Positions 9,582-18,468 are shown, numbered from the stretch's first letter. The stretch: 64,000 nt of DNA from Paenibacillus eucommiae (GCF_017874215.1 NZ_JAGGLB010000006.1:1-64000), one strand, 5' to 3'. Notes: generated from the letters alone by a model not told the origin. Program-made: numbers and translations.

Positions 9582-11873
9582 CTAACTAATATGGTTCATC
9601 CGGCGGTATTCGCCAGGAGGAATGCCTGTAAACTTTTTAAACAAGCGGATAAAGGAATTTGCATTTTGAAAGCCGACTTGCTCCCCTACATCATGGATCT
9701 TCATGTTCGTGCCAAGCAGCAGCTCCTTGGCTTTGTTGATCCGCAGCTCATTTAAATAGTAGAGAAAGTTGGTTTGTGTTTTTTCCTTGAAAAAGATCGA
9801 TAAATAGCCGCTGGATAAATTGAATTTTTCCGCTACCGATTCCAGGGAAATGTCCTCCTGATAATGACGGTGCATATAGCTCAGGATTGCATCCTTTAGA
9901 GGCTCCTGTCCCATCTTTTTCTCACGGATCATGCTCAAGGATTGATATAGAAAATCTTCGAAGAAGAGAGAGTAATCATCTACGGTCATACAGGTTTGCA
10001 GCTTCTTATAGGGAGACTCGGTGCCGAGTGTGGCATTCGTATCGATATTGGCAGCCGTTAGCGTTTTGATGACCCGGCCGACAATTTCCCTGGACAGATG
10101 GGTATATTGGTAAAGGTTCGCATCTTTTTTGTGAAGCTGCTGCAGCATTCGCTGCACGATTTGCACGACTGCATCATTGCCAGCCTGCAAATGATTGAAA
10201 AATTCCTGATCCAGAGAGGGGGCAAGCAGCAAATGAAAGCTCTCGGGTATGGGCTCAATAATCATCTGGGTTCCCGGCATCATTTTGCGCAGCTGCAGCA
10301 TTTCCAGTGTCTCCTCATACGCCTCTGTAAATTCGGTGGAGGAGCGCAGGACCGGATTGACTGCCATCGTCAGCAAATAGTAATCCTGATCCCGGTCAAA
10401 TATTTGACCCAGCCAGCGCAGCTTTTCTAATAATTTGCCACTTTGATCCTGCGGATCCTGCTCATTGACGAAAATCAGGGAGAAGATCTGATCCTTTTCC
10501 ACCTGAATCGTGACGGACTTAGGAAACGCTTCGGATAAATTCAGTTGAATCAGTTCATTTATATAGTAGGAAGCCCGCGTTGGCTCGGCAGCAAACAGCT
10601 TGTGAAATTCACGGGTGAATGCCACGGAAAAGATCACCAGATAAAAGGGGCTGCCGGATTCGAGCAAATCCTCTTCCACCTTGTTGTAGCTTGAATAGAT
10701 GCTTTTCAGCTTGTTGATGTAGCCGTATTTTTTGATGATTGAATTTTTATGGTGTAAATCGCTGCTGATCTCTTCGTTTCTTACCATCATAGTTCCGATT
10801 TTTTCGCTAATGAGGTTAAACTCATGAATGCTGGTGCCCATGGCCAGCGCTTGATTTGGTTTCTGTATCGCTTCAATAATTTGCCGTACTGGGCTGCTGA
10901 ACCTTGAGCTGAGATAAATCGAGATTAGGATGCTGATCACAATAACTAGGCTGAGAATAATTAGCAAAATCATATTCAAACGCTGTATTTGCGAAGAAAT
11001 CGTATTGTTGGGAACGACATGAACGTAGGTCAAGCCGGAGCTTCGTTCTTTTTTGTAAAAATAAAAATTGTTTCCTTGACTAGCGCTGCCCTCACCACTG
11101 CTCGCAAACGTCTGCAGCTCACTTTGGAGCGGCTGGTTAGCGGGATTGGAGCTGAATAAAACCTGTCCGCTGTCATCCGAAATATAAAAGTTGTCGTCAA
11201 TGCCGCGAAAAAAAGCTTTGTAAGCTTCGTTGGCTTCGATCAAAGTAATGAAGTACATGTTCGGATTAAGTCTGTTTTTGAAAACAACCGGAACCAGCAT
11301 ACCTCTGGAGGAAATCTGCTTCGCGGATACTACCCGTTTAAATTCAGCAGTTGGGAACACTTTGTAATGATAGGGCTTGGAAATTTGATCCTGCCAGAAA
11401 AAATAACTGTACGTTTCATTGATTAAATCCGTTTGGAACAAATCATTGGCACTGCGAACGCCTTCTTTGCCGATCGTAAGCCCGGAGTCACCAAAGTAAA
11501 TAATAATATCAGCCAGGTACAGCTGCTCGTTGGAAGCCAGGCGCTGCAGCTGAGAGCTGAAGAGATTTAACAGTTTGAAGTTATCGACCGTAGGATTGCT
11601 CTTGATCACATTCATTTTTTCATCAAAAAAGAGGTTGACCATTGTATTCTCAATAAGCTGCAAATGCTTCTCATAGCTTTCAGCCGTATATTTAAGATTC
11701 AGACTGTTATATTTAATAATTTCCTGCTGGATTCTATTTTTCAAAAAAGAAAAGGAGAAGAAATGAAATGCGGTAATCATCATAATGACAAGCAGGAAGC
11801 TCATAATCAAACGGCTCAACAAGGAATGATTTTGTAAATATGGTTTCAGGTGTGAGAGGGAAATTCTCCACAT
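9582..11873 (-). CDS. membrane-bound AraC-family sensor-regulator
   Basis: One-component transcription activator that probably senses an extracellular sugar or a loaded binding protein. It has an N-terminal membrane segment (LIMSFLLVIMMITAFHFFSF, about 20-42), an extracellular Cache-like region (about 45-295) and a second membrane segment (LLIILSLVIVISILISIYLSS, about 300-322). A HAMP-like linker and helical middle follow, then a C-terminal HTH_18 domain (about 665-760: ISLESVAEKFNLSSGYLSIFFKEKTQTNF and FIRLFKKFTGIPPGEYRRM). The ATG has GGGGGG about 11 bases upstream. It is divergent from the transporter operon starting at 12153, its likely target. Same architecture as the protein at 19286-21541. 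No partner histidine kinase is present. Confidence 0.92.
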   Translation of the reverse strand: MWRISLSHLKPYLQNHSLLSRLIMSFLLVIMMITAFHFFSFSFLKNRIQQEIIKYNSLNLKYTAESYEKHLQLIENTMVNLFFDEKMNVIKSNPTVDNFKLLNLFSSQLQRLASNEQLYLADIIIYFGDSGLTIGKEGVRSANDLFQTDLINETYSYFFWQDQISKPYHYKVFPTAEFKRVVSAKQISSRGMLVPVVFKNRLNPNMYFITLIEANEAYKAFFRGIDDNFYISDDSGQVLFSSNPANQPLQSELQTFASSGEGSASQGNNFYFYKKERSSGLTYVHVVPNNTISSQIQRLNMILLIILSLVIVISILISIYLSSRFSSPVRQIIEAIQKPNQALAMGTSIHEFNLISEKIGTMMVRNEEISSDLHHKNSIIKKYGYINKLKSIYSSYNKVEEDLLESGSPFYLVIFSVAFTREFHKLFAAEPTRASYYINELIQLNLSEAFPKSVTIQVEKDQIFSLIFVNEQDPQDQSGKLLEKLRWLGQIFDRDQDYYLLTMAVNPVLRSSTEFTEAYEETLEMLQLRKMMPGTQMIIEPIPESFHLLLAPSLDQEFFNHLQAGNDAVVQIVQRMLQQLHKKDANLYQYTHLSREIVGRVIKTLTAANIDTNATLGTESPYKKLQTCMTVDDYSLFFEDFLYQSLSMIREKKMGQEPLKDAILSYMHRHYQEDISLESVAEKFNLSSGYLSIFFKEKTQTNFLYYLNELRINKAKELLLGTNMKIHDVGEQVGFQNANSFIRLFKKFTGIPPGEYRRMNHIS

Positions 11874-12006
11874 CAGCTTACTGCCCCCCTTTGGTCTCTT
11901 CTAGGCTCTTGCTGTCTCTATCCATACATATTAACAGGTCTGCTGGTAACTTAACATCTATAAAATTTCATGTTGTATTCATTTTTTTATGTAAGTTGAA
12001 ATTTGC

Positions 12007-12012
12007 TATAAT
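12007..12012 (+). promoter_or_regulatory. candidate -10 of the first sugar-transporter operon
   Basis: TATAAT lies about 140 bases upstream of the binding-protein start. The hexamer 17 bases further up is TTTTTA, a poor -35, as expected for an activator-dependent promoter next to an AraC-type gene. Confidence 0.4.
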
Positions 12013-12152
12013 ATATAAAATGGAGCCTATGCTCAAAGGGATAGAACCGTTACATTAGATTCAGTGCCAGACCATTCAAGGCCTCAGGCTTATAAAAGAT
12101 GATGGGTAATCGATGCAGGCGCTAATCTAATCGAATAAGGGAGTGTAAGGAA

Positions 12153-13844
12153 ATGAAGCGTAAAGGGGCTCGAAGGGTAGCTATTCTGATGGCGGTTATT
12201 TTCGTTTTTGCCGGCTTGCTGGCAGGCTGCTCATCCAAGGGGGACAAAGAAACGACGAAACCGGCGGCCACCAGTGACACGAAGGCAACGGCTGCACCGG
12301 GAGATACGGCGGGCGAAGCGGGGATGAAGGACGGCAAATATGATCCGCCGATCGAATTGACGACTGTATCCAATTATACCTCACTGGTGAAATTCGATAG
12401 CGGGGACGACATTAACAACAATATGTGGACACGCTACATGCTGGACACCTATGGCATTAAGGTAACAAGAAAGTGGGCAACAACTTCTGGCGAGGAATTG
12501 CAGCAAAAAACCAATCTGATGATTGCCTCTGGCGACATTCCTGATTTTTTTGCGGCTGAGCCTCAGCAGTTCAAACAGCTTAGTGAAGCTGGTTTGATCG
12601 AGGATTTAACGGAAGCTTACGAGAAGTACGCACCGCCCCATGTTAAGCAGTTAATGGAAGAAGCAGGTCCGGAAGTGCTGCAGTCGGCTACCATCGACGG
12701 CAAGCTGATGGCGATTCCGTGGACGGGACTTGAGCGGGAAAGCGTGCCAGTGGTTTGGATCCGCAGCGACTGGATGAAAAAGCTGAATTTATCAGCGCCG
12801 CAAACGATGGATGATATCCTGAAAATTGCTGATGCCTTCGCCAATCAGGACCCAGACGGTAATCAGAAAAAAGATACACTTGGCTTTATGATCGACAAAG
12901 ATCTTAACGCTGCAAAGGGATTTCTGAACGGATTTCATGCGTACAACAATATTTGGCTGAAGGATGCCTCCGGCAAATTGGTGTACAGTAATATTCAACC
13001 AGAAATGAAGGCGGCACTTGGCAAGCTGCAGGAAATGTTTAAAGGCGGCCAGCTTGACGCGGAGTTTGCGGTTAAAGATATGACGAAAGCGTTCGAAACG
13101 ATCGGTGCCAATAAAGTGGGCATGTTCTTCTCCGACAGGGGGGGGGCCAACTACCCGGCCAACACGAGCCTGCCGAATGTGGAGTGGAATTCTTATCCCG
13201 TTCCATCGATTGATGACCAGCCGGCGAAGCTGCAGCATGACTTGAACATTTTCGGTAATTACTGGGTTGTGAAAAAAGGAAGCAAACATCCAGAAGCAGT
13301 GCTGAAGGTGCTTGAAGCTTTCACTGAAAAATTTTATTTCACGACCTCGGATGAGGATTATAAAAAGTTTATCGCTCCTCCGGGCGATTCCAATCCAGTC
13401 TGGTTTCTGGCACCTGCCAAAATGTACAGACCGCTGAACAATCTGGAAAGCTTCCGTCAGGTTAACGCTGTACTGAAGGGTGAGAAGGATGCAAGCGAGC
13501 TTACTCCGCAAAATCGTGGCGTTCTTGATAGAATCAACGGCTATAAAGGCGGCGATCAATCGTTATGGTGGGAATATGCGCAAAATGGACCGGAAGGCTC
13601 AGGCCGGATCATCGAGCAATATTTGAAAAATGACCAGTTTATGCCGAACCAGTTCACGACGACACCAACCCCTGCCATGATCAGCAAGCAGGCTAACCTG
13701 CAGGCGATTATGATGGAAACCTTTACAAAAATCATTATGGGCACAGCTTCACTGGATGAATTCGATAACTTTGTTTCTTCCTGGAAAAAATTAGGTGGCG
13801 ACGAGATGACGAAAGAAGTGAATGACTGGTACGCCAAGCAATAG
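12153..13844 (+). CDS. sugar ABC transporter solute-binding lipoprotein (LplA-like)
   Basis: Extracellular binding component of a carbohydrate importer. A lipoprotein signal (KRKGARRVAILMAVIFVFAG then LLAGC, lipidated Cys about residue 25) is followed by a Lys/Thr/Ala-rich linker and a type-I periplasmic-binding-like fold of the large LplA/YtcQ group (563 residues, normal length). Typical segments are LMIASGDIPDFFAAEPQQFK, the calcium-site-like DPDGNQKKDTLGF and IFGNYWVVKKGSKHPEAVL. RBS-like AAGGGAGTG and AAGGA lie just upstream of the ATG. First gene of an operon with permeases at 14089 and 15072; no ATPase gene is present here. The substrate is unknown, probably an oligosaccharide. Confidence 0.93.
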   Translation: MKRKGARRVAILMAVIFVFAGLLAGCSSKGDKETTKPAATSDTKATAAPGDTAGEAGMKDGKYDPPIELTTVSNYTSLVKFDSGDDINNNMWTRYMLDTYGIKVTRKWATTSGEELQQKTNLMIASGDIPDFFAAEPQQFKQLSEAGLIEDLTEAYEKYAPPHVKQLMEEAGPEVLQSATIDGKLMAIPWTGLERESVPVVWIRSDWMKKLNLSAPQTMDDILKIADAFANQDPDGNQKKDTLGFMIDKDLNAAKGFLNGFHAYNNIWLKDASGKLVYSNIQPEMKAALGKLQEMFKGGQLDAEFAVKDMTKAFETIGANKVGMFFSDRGGANYPANTSLPNVEWNSYPVPSIDDQPAKLQHDLNIFGNYWVVKKGSKHPEAVLKVLEAFTEKFYFTTSDEDYKKFIAPPGDSNPVWFLAPAKMYRPLNNLESFRQVNAVLKGEKDASELTPQNRGVLDRINGYKGGDQSLWWEYAQNGPEGSGRIIEQYLKNDQFMPNQFTTTPTPAMISKQANLQAIMMETFTKIIMGTASLDEFDNFVSSWKKLGGDEMTKEVNDWYAKQ

Positions 13845-13857
13845 CAATGTAGGATCA

Positions 13858-13960
13858 GCCGCACTAGTAGTACCAACTGTACCAGTATCGACAGTGCCAG
13901 TGCCAGCATTATCAGTATCAACATTGCTAGTGTCAGCAGCATTATCAGTAGAGTAATCAA
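13858..13960. repeat. low-complexity GTRNCAGT-type repeat between binding protein and permease
   Basis: Imperfect 6-12 base units based on GTACCAGTATC, GTGCCAGTGCCA and TTATCAGTATCA fill about 100 bases of the 244-base gap after the binding-protein stop. No gene is seen. The rest of the gap carries the permease RBS (CGGAGGGAAGC, about 14072-14082). Confidence 0.6.
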
Positions 13961-14088
13961 GTGTAGAGTTCTTGAGTGGATGGAGGGCTTGGGCATATGG
14001 AAACCGCACACACTCTCTATTTAGAGGGCAATGCGGCAAGTAGTCCAGCCTTCATCCCGCTCATACCTTACAGCGGAGGGAAGCTTTC

Positions 14089-14985
14089 ATGAAGAAGGGA
14101 CTAGTCAAGCACAGGTATTTGCACCTGATGATTATGCCGGCATTTCTGCTTGTATTTGTGTACCAATACATCCCGATGTTCGGTATGGTCATGGCTTTTC
14201 AGAATTATATTCCGGCAAAAGGATTTTTTGGTTCCGAATGGGTCGGGCTTGATAATTTTATTTATACCTTCAGTTTGCCGGGAACGATGCGGGTGTTCTG
14301 GAACACTGTGTTCATCGCCTTAATGAAAATTGTGGTCGGTCTTATTGCGCCAATCTGTACCGCGCTTTTGCTGAACGAGGTGACCCAGCGTTTCTTCAAA
14401 AGAGGGGTTCAGACGATCATCTATTTACCCCATTTCTTGTCATGGACGATTCTAAGCGGAATTCTGATCGATATCTTATCGCCATCTGAGGGCATTGTGA
14501 ATCAGCTGATTCAATGGCTGGGCTTTAAACCGATTTTTTTTCTGGGAAACAACGATTTATTCCCTTATCTGCTTGTTGTCACTAACGAATGGAAGGAATT
14601 CGGCTTCAGCACCATTATTTATTTGGCTGCCCTTACCTCCATCAATCCGGCGCTGTACGAGGCTGCGGTTATGGATGGAGCTGGTCGTCTGCGGCAAACC
14701 TGGCACATTACGCTTCCAGGCATGAGGCCGATCATCGTACTTCTGGCTACGCTAAGCATGAGTGGAATATTGAATGCGGGCTTTGAGCAGGTATTCAATT
14801 TATACAATCCGCTGGTATATCAAAGCGGAGATATTATCGATACCTATGTATACCGGATGGGTATTCTCAGCGCCCAATACAGCAACGCTACAGCAGTCGG
14901 AATGTTGAAATCGATTATTTCCTGCATATTTATTTCCGGATCCTACTACTTGGCATACCGCTTTGCAAGATACCGTATTTTTTAA
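14089..14985 (+). CDS. sugar ABC transporter permease (LplB-like)
   Basis: Inner-membrane component of a carbohydrate importer (MalF/LplB group), with six predicted membrane segments starting HLMIMPAFLLVFVYQYIPMFGMV. The ATPase-docking EAA loop is visible as EAAVMDGAGRLRQTWHITLP (about residues 188-207). At 298 residues it has normal family length. The ATG follows CGGAGGGAAGC. It forms a heterodimer with the product of 15072-15956. The two genes are separated by an 86-base gap with an 11-bp intercistronic stem-loop. Confidence 0.94.
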   Translation: MKKGLVKHRYLHLMIMPAFLLVFVYQYIPMFGMVMAFQNYIPAKGFFGSEWVGLDNFIYTFSLPGTMRVFWNTVFIALMKIVVGLIAPICTALLLNEVTQRFFKRGVQTIIYLPHFLSWTILSGILIDILSPSEGIVNQLIQWLGFKPIFFLGNNDLFPYLLVVTNEWKEFGFSTIIYLAALTSINPALYEAAVMDGAGRLRQTWHITLPGMRPIIVLLATLSMSGILNAGFEQVFNLYNPLVYQSGDIIDTYVYRMGILSAQYSNATAVGMLKSIISCIFISGSYYLAYRFARYRIF

Positions 14986-14996
14986 TATTCCTGTGT

Positions 14997-15047
14997 CCCC
15001 AAAAAGTATCTGAAAAAAATTCAAAGCAAAGGCTCCACTTTTTGGGG
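14997..15047 (+). other. intercistronic stem-loop between the two permease genes
   Basis: CCCCAAAAAGT (14997-15007) is perfectly complementary to ACTTTTTGGGG (15037-15047) with a 29-base loop. There is no T run after it, so it is not a classical terminator. Possible roles are mRNA stability or processing between the two permease cistrons. Confidence 0.6.
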
Positions 15048-15071
15048 TTATCTTAGTGGGAGGGAACCACA

Positions 15072-15956
15072 TTGATTGAAAGTAAATCGATCGGGAGACG
15101 ATCATTCCTGCTTGCCAATCATATTTTTCTGGCAATTCTGGCTTTCCTTTGCCTGTTTCCGCTTATTCATGTGCTGGCGGTTTCGTTAAGCTCAAGTGTA
15201 GCTGCATCAGCAGGAAAGGTTACGCTATGGCCGGTCGGCTGGAATTTATCAGCGTATAAATTTGTCTTGAACAAAGAAGCTTTCTTGCTATCATTTGGCG
15301 TATCGGTCAAGCGGGTGCTGCTCGGCACCGTGCTGAATATGCTGATGGTCTTAATTACCGCGTATCCTTTATCGAAGGAGGCCGCTATATTCAAATGGCG
15401 CACCTTTTACGCCTGGTATTTCCTTGTTACCATTTTGTTCAGCGGGGGCTTGATTCCTGCCTATATGACGGTGAAAATGACAGGGCTAATCGATTCGATC
15501 TGGGCGCTGATCCTTCCCGGTATTGTTCCAGTAACGAGTGTCATTCTGATGTTGAATTTTTTTCGCGGGCTGCCTAAGGAGCTTGAAGAGTCTGCTTATA
15601 TCGATGGAGCCGGTCCCTTCCGCACCTTATGGAGCATTTACATTCCATTATCCGCTCCGGCCATTGCGACATTAACCTTGTTTTCGATGGTAGGACATTG
15701 GAATTCGTGGTTTGACGGCATTATCTACATGAACTTGCCCGAGCATTATCCACTGCAGAGCTATTTACGAACAGTTCTGATTGATAAAACGCTCACGGCA
15801 GCCAGCGCTGCTGAGGCGGAGCTGATGAAGATCCTGTCCAATCGTACCATCAATGCAGCACAAATTTTCCTTGGTGCATTGCCGATTTTAATGGTTTACC
15901 CGTTTTTGCAAAAGTTTTTTATTAAAGGTATCGTTGTTGGAAGTGTGAAGGAATAA
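15072..15956 (+). CDS. carbohydrate ABC transporter permease (LplC/YtcP-like)
   Basis: Second membrane component of the importer (MalG/LplC group), with six membrane segments beginning FLANHIFLAILAFLCLFPLI. The EAA loop reads EESAYIDGAGPFRTLWSIYIP (about residues 174-194). The C terminus KFFIKGIVVGSVKE is typical of the LplC/YtcP subgroup. The start is TTG at 15072 preceded by GTGGGAGGG. It is followed after 13 bases by the amidase-like gene. The partner is the product of 14089-14985. Confidence 0.94.
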   Translation: MIESKSIGRRSFLLANHIFLAILAFLCLFPLIHVLAVSLSSSVAASAGKVTLWPVGWNLSAYKFVLNKEAFLLSFGVSVKRVLLGTVLNMLMVLITAYPLSKEAAIFKWRTFYAWYFLVTILFSGGLIPAYMTVKMTGLIDSIWALILPGIVPVTSVILMLNFFRGLPKELEESAYIDGAGPFRTLWSIYIPLSAPAIATLTLFSMVGHWNSWFDGIIYMNLPEHYPLQSYLRTVLIDKTLTAASAAEAELMKILSNRTINAAQIFLGALPILMVYPFLQKFFIKGIVVGSVKE

Positions 15957-15969
15957 ACGGAGTAATGAT

Positions 15970-16968
15970 GTGCTCAGTTTAAATCTGACGAAAAAAGTGA
16001 GGCCTGCAGCTATGGCAAGATATGTGAAAATCAGTACGATCGGAAGCCGTAATCTGGTTCTGGGTATTGATCTTGATCTGAATGAAGCTGTGCAGACTAT
16101 GAAAGAGCATTTGCGCAGGAAAGTACAGGAGGTGCTGCCGGATCGGCCGGATCTGATCGTGCTGCCTGAGGTTTGCGATGCTCCGCCTAATTATCCGCGT
16201 GAGAGATTGTTTGATTTTTACGAGGCTCGTGGGGATTCGATATTGACTATGTTTAGCGAGATTGCCCGTGAACACAGCTGCCACATTGCGTATCCCCGGA
16301 TGCGCAAACTGGCGGACGGAACATGGCGCAATTCGGTAGAGTTGATAGGCCGTAACGGTGAGATTATAGGGGCTTACAACAAAAACCATCCGACCTGCGG
16401 CGAAATTAGCGATTTTCAAGTATTGTCTGGAAATGAAGCGCCAATCCTGCAGTGTGATTTTGGCACAGTGGGGATGGCAATCTGCTTTGATTTAAATTTT
16501 GAGCAGCTGCGGCTGCAGTATGAACAATCAAGACCGGATTTGCTTGTTTTTGTATCTATGTATCACGGCGGTATTATGCAGCAATATTGGGCCTACTCCT
16601 GTACAGCGCATTTCGTAAGCGCCATAAGCAATTCGTATCCGAGCCAGATCATATCCCCACTCGGTCACGTTCTGCGCACCAATACGAATTATTTTGACAG
16701 CTTTACAGAAACAGTTAACCTGGATTGTGTGGTTTGTCATCTCGACGGACATTGGGAGAAGCTGGAGGCAATAAAAAAGAAGTACGGCAGTAAAATCCGT
16801 ATTTTCGAGCCAGGCAATTTGGGTACTGTGCAAATATCAAGTGAGAGCGATGAATTTACTATACAAACCATTGTCCAGGAATTCGAGCTGGAGCTTGCCC
16901 GTGATTATTTTCAGCGGTCATTAGAATTTCAGACGATTCCTGAGCATGTTGGGACGTTGAATGGGTAG
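15970..16968 (+). CDS. carbon-nitrogen hydrolase (nitrilase superfamily)
   Basis: Cytoplasmic amidase or amidohydrolase-type enzyme. The nitrilase catalytic triad is visible: Glu in LPEVCD, Lys in AYNKNHPT and Cys in MAICFDLNFEQLR, with the four-layer alpha-beta fold around them. No signal peptide. GTG at 15970 has CGGAG upstream; the ATG at 16012 (MARYVKIS) preceded by GTGAGG is an equally good start and removes 14 unconserved residues. It is the fourth gene of the transporter operon, 13 bases after the permease, so it may deamidate or deacylate an imported compound such as an amino sugar or sugar amide. The substrate is unknown. Confidence 0.9.
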   Translation: MLSLNLTKKVRPAAMARYVKISTIGSRNLVLGIDLDLNEAVQTMKEHLRRKVQEVLPDRPDLIVLPEVCDAPPNYPRERLFDFYEARGDSILTMFSEIAREHSCHIAYPRMRKLADGTWRNSVELIGRNGEIIGAYNKNHPTCGEISDFQVLSGNEAPILQCDFGTVGMAICFDLNFEQLRLQYEQSRPDLLVFVSMYHGGIMQQYWAYSCTAHFVSAISNSYPSQIISPLGHVLRTNTNYFDSFTETVNLDCVVCHLDGHWEKLEAIKKKYGSKIRIFEPGNLGTVQISSESDEFTIQTIVQEFELELARDYFQRSLEFQTIPEHVGTLNG

Positions 16969-17050
16969 TAGAACGAACAGTTAAACCTGTAGCTGGTTGA
17001 TTAGCCTGTCTTCCTCATACCAGCATCAGGCATACAAGGCATACAGACTC

Positions 17051-17075
17051 AAAGGACGCCGCAAGGCGTCTTTTT
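17051..17075 (+). terminator. terminator after the amidase gene (solo copy of the repeat tail)
   Basis: AAAGGACGCC-GCAA-GGCGTCTTTTT is an almost perfect GC-rich hairpin followed by T. It is nearly identical to the 3' tail of the intergenic composite repeats but stands alone here. It separates the transporter operon from the next gene. Confidence 0.85.
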
Positions 17076-17149
17076 GCATACCATTCCCAGATCACGCCGT
17101 ATAAGGAGCTGGAGGGTGTATACTCTTATTTACATCTCCAATCATTTAC

Positions 17150-17178
17150 TTGACGCCAGATCGAGTCAGGTGTATAAC
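17150..17178 (+). promoter_or_regulatory. SigA-type promoter of the 17215 gene
   Basis: TTGACG, a 17-base spacer and TATAAC. It lies after the terminator at 17051-17075 and inside the longest possible reading frame, so it argues for a start at 17197 or 17215 rather than 17074. Confidence 0.7.
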
Positions 17179-17214
17179 TTTATACAAAATAACAAAATGG
17201 GTGGTGTAGTTAGC

Positions 17215-18468
17215 ATGCTTAAAGGATTGATGGATCATTGGGTTCCAACACGGGATCCTATCAGCAAGTTTTGGAAGCAGGATTTTGAAACTTGTGCTCA
17301 GATCATTGATGATCTGAAAAGGGACATGGATTTTAATAATTTTACTTTTTATACGAAATGGTACACCAATGGCGTTTACTCCCGGCTGCCCTATTTATAT
17401 AACCATCCGGAAGCATCTAATATGAAGACGCAAAATGAATGGGGCAGAAAAATGATCAAGCACCTTCATGATAAGGAGATTACGGTCGGTGCAATGATTC
17501 AATTTCTAACCTATGAACAGCACATGTGGGAGCCGGATTTAACGATTGATGTGTGGGATGTCAGTGGGTTTGCGGAAACGGATCTTCCAGTTAGCATCGC
17601 GGACTTCACCTCTCCTCTTTTTCGGACAAGAATCAAGGAATTGATCAAGGAGCAATTGTCCGAATTTCCTGGCATCGATTATTTGTTTCTGGAGTTTGAA
17701 GGTGTCAAAAGTGAAGCTTTACAGGTGATCTACGACAAGTGGGTTAGGGAGAGAGACCGCGTCAGTGGCGAGGTTGGAAGTGGGAGTGGCAGTGGCAGTG
17801 AAGACCGGCAGCTGCACTATGCAGCGCATAAGGCAGAGCATTGCCGGCGAATCGGTCAGAAGCAAAGTCTGATCTGGTCCGATGAAATCAGCGAAATGCT
17901 GAGTTATTACTATGATCTTAACCTGCGTGCGGTACATGAGGTGCTTGAGGAAGTTGGATATCAAGGTGATGTAGGCATTGTATATCATGCTTATGGCTAC
18001 GAAGCGTTTATTTATCCGGAAATTTTGCCGGATCCAAGCTGGTGGCTGGTGCCCTGGAATTACTGGGTGTTCGAGGATTACTCCATGGAAACCGAGCAGA
18101 AGAAGGCCATTTCCAAGGAGCTTATGACAAAATGGAAAAAGGATGGACATAAAGTCTGTTATATTGGCGATGTAACGATGGGCAGAAACGGCTTCGATCC
18201 GGCTGCAAAAATCAGAGATATCCGTGATTTTTATGATTTCAGCGTCGAATTGGAGCTAGACGGTTATCTCGGTATGGGCAATCCGGTGCCGGATATAGGA
18301 CTGAGATGGGAAGCGGTAACGGATGAGCACATGCTGCAGGCGAGGGAATTGTATAAGGAGCTTTACGGGAGCGGGATCGCGAGCACGAACACAAGCATGA
18401 GCACGAATACGAACGCGAACATGAACATGAACACAAGCACAAGCAATAAGGGCGATGAAAAGAACTAA
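17215..18468 (+). CDS. unrecognised protein, TIM-barrel-like, possibly glycosidase-related
   Basis: About 417 residues, no signal peptide, so probably cytoplasmic. Segments such as FTFYTKWYTNGVYSRLPYLY, GIDYLFLEFEGVKSE, SLIWSDEISEML, VGIVYHAYGYEAF and ELDGYLGMGNP, spaced along alternating strands and helices, suggest a beta/alpha barrel with acidic residues at strand ends, as in glycoside hydrolases. No family was recognised with confidence. A GSGSGSGS stretch lies near residue 190 and the last 25 residues are a Thr/Asn/Met/Ser tail (TNTSMSTNTNANMNMNTSTS), both looking like recent repeat growth. ATG 17215 has GGTGG about 10 bases upstream; ATG 17197 is an alternative, and the promoter at 17150 excludes longer forms. 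It has its own promoter but follows the transporter operon. Confidence 0.7.
   Translation: MLKGLMDHWVPTRDPISKFWKQDFETCAQIIDDLKRDMDFNNFTFYTKWYTNGVYSRLPYLYNHPEASNMKTQNEWGRKMIKHLHDKEITVGAMIQFLTYEQHMWEPDLTIDVWDVSGFAETDLPVSIADFTSPLFRTRIKELIKEQLSEFPGIDYLFLEFEGVKSEALQVIYDKWVRERDRVSGEVGSGSGSGSEDRQLHYAAHKAEHCRRIGQKQSLIWSDEISEMLSYYYDLNLRAVHEVLEEVGYQGDVGIVYHAYGYEAFIYPEILPDPSWWLVPWNYWVFEDYSMETEQKKAISKELMTKWKKDGHKVCYIGDVTMGRNGFDPAAKIRDIRDFYDFSVELELDGYLGMGNPVPDIGLRWEAVTDEHMLQARELYKELYGSGIASTNTSMSTNTNANMNMNTSTSNKGDEKN

Noticed and set aside
9290-9589. Plus-strand frame of 99 codons, and similar frames at 5826-6041, 19003-19245, 29626-29829 and 50479-50742
   Set aside because: All lie inside the composite repeat and follow its sequence. 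They differ in start and length between copies, have no consistent RBS, and are not conserved as protein.
13556-14039. Minus-strand frames over the end of the first binding-protein gene and the following gap
   Set aside because: Product of the low-complexity GTGCCA tract and antisense of a clear gene.
17074-17214. N-terminal extension of the 17215 gene
   Set aside because: It would start inside the upstream terminator and contain the promoter at 17150-17178.
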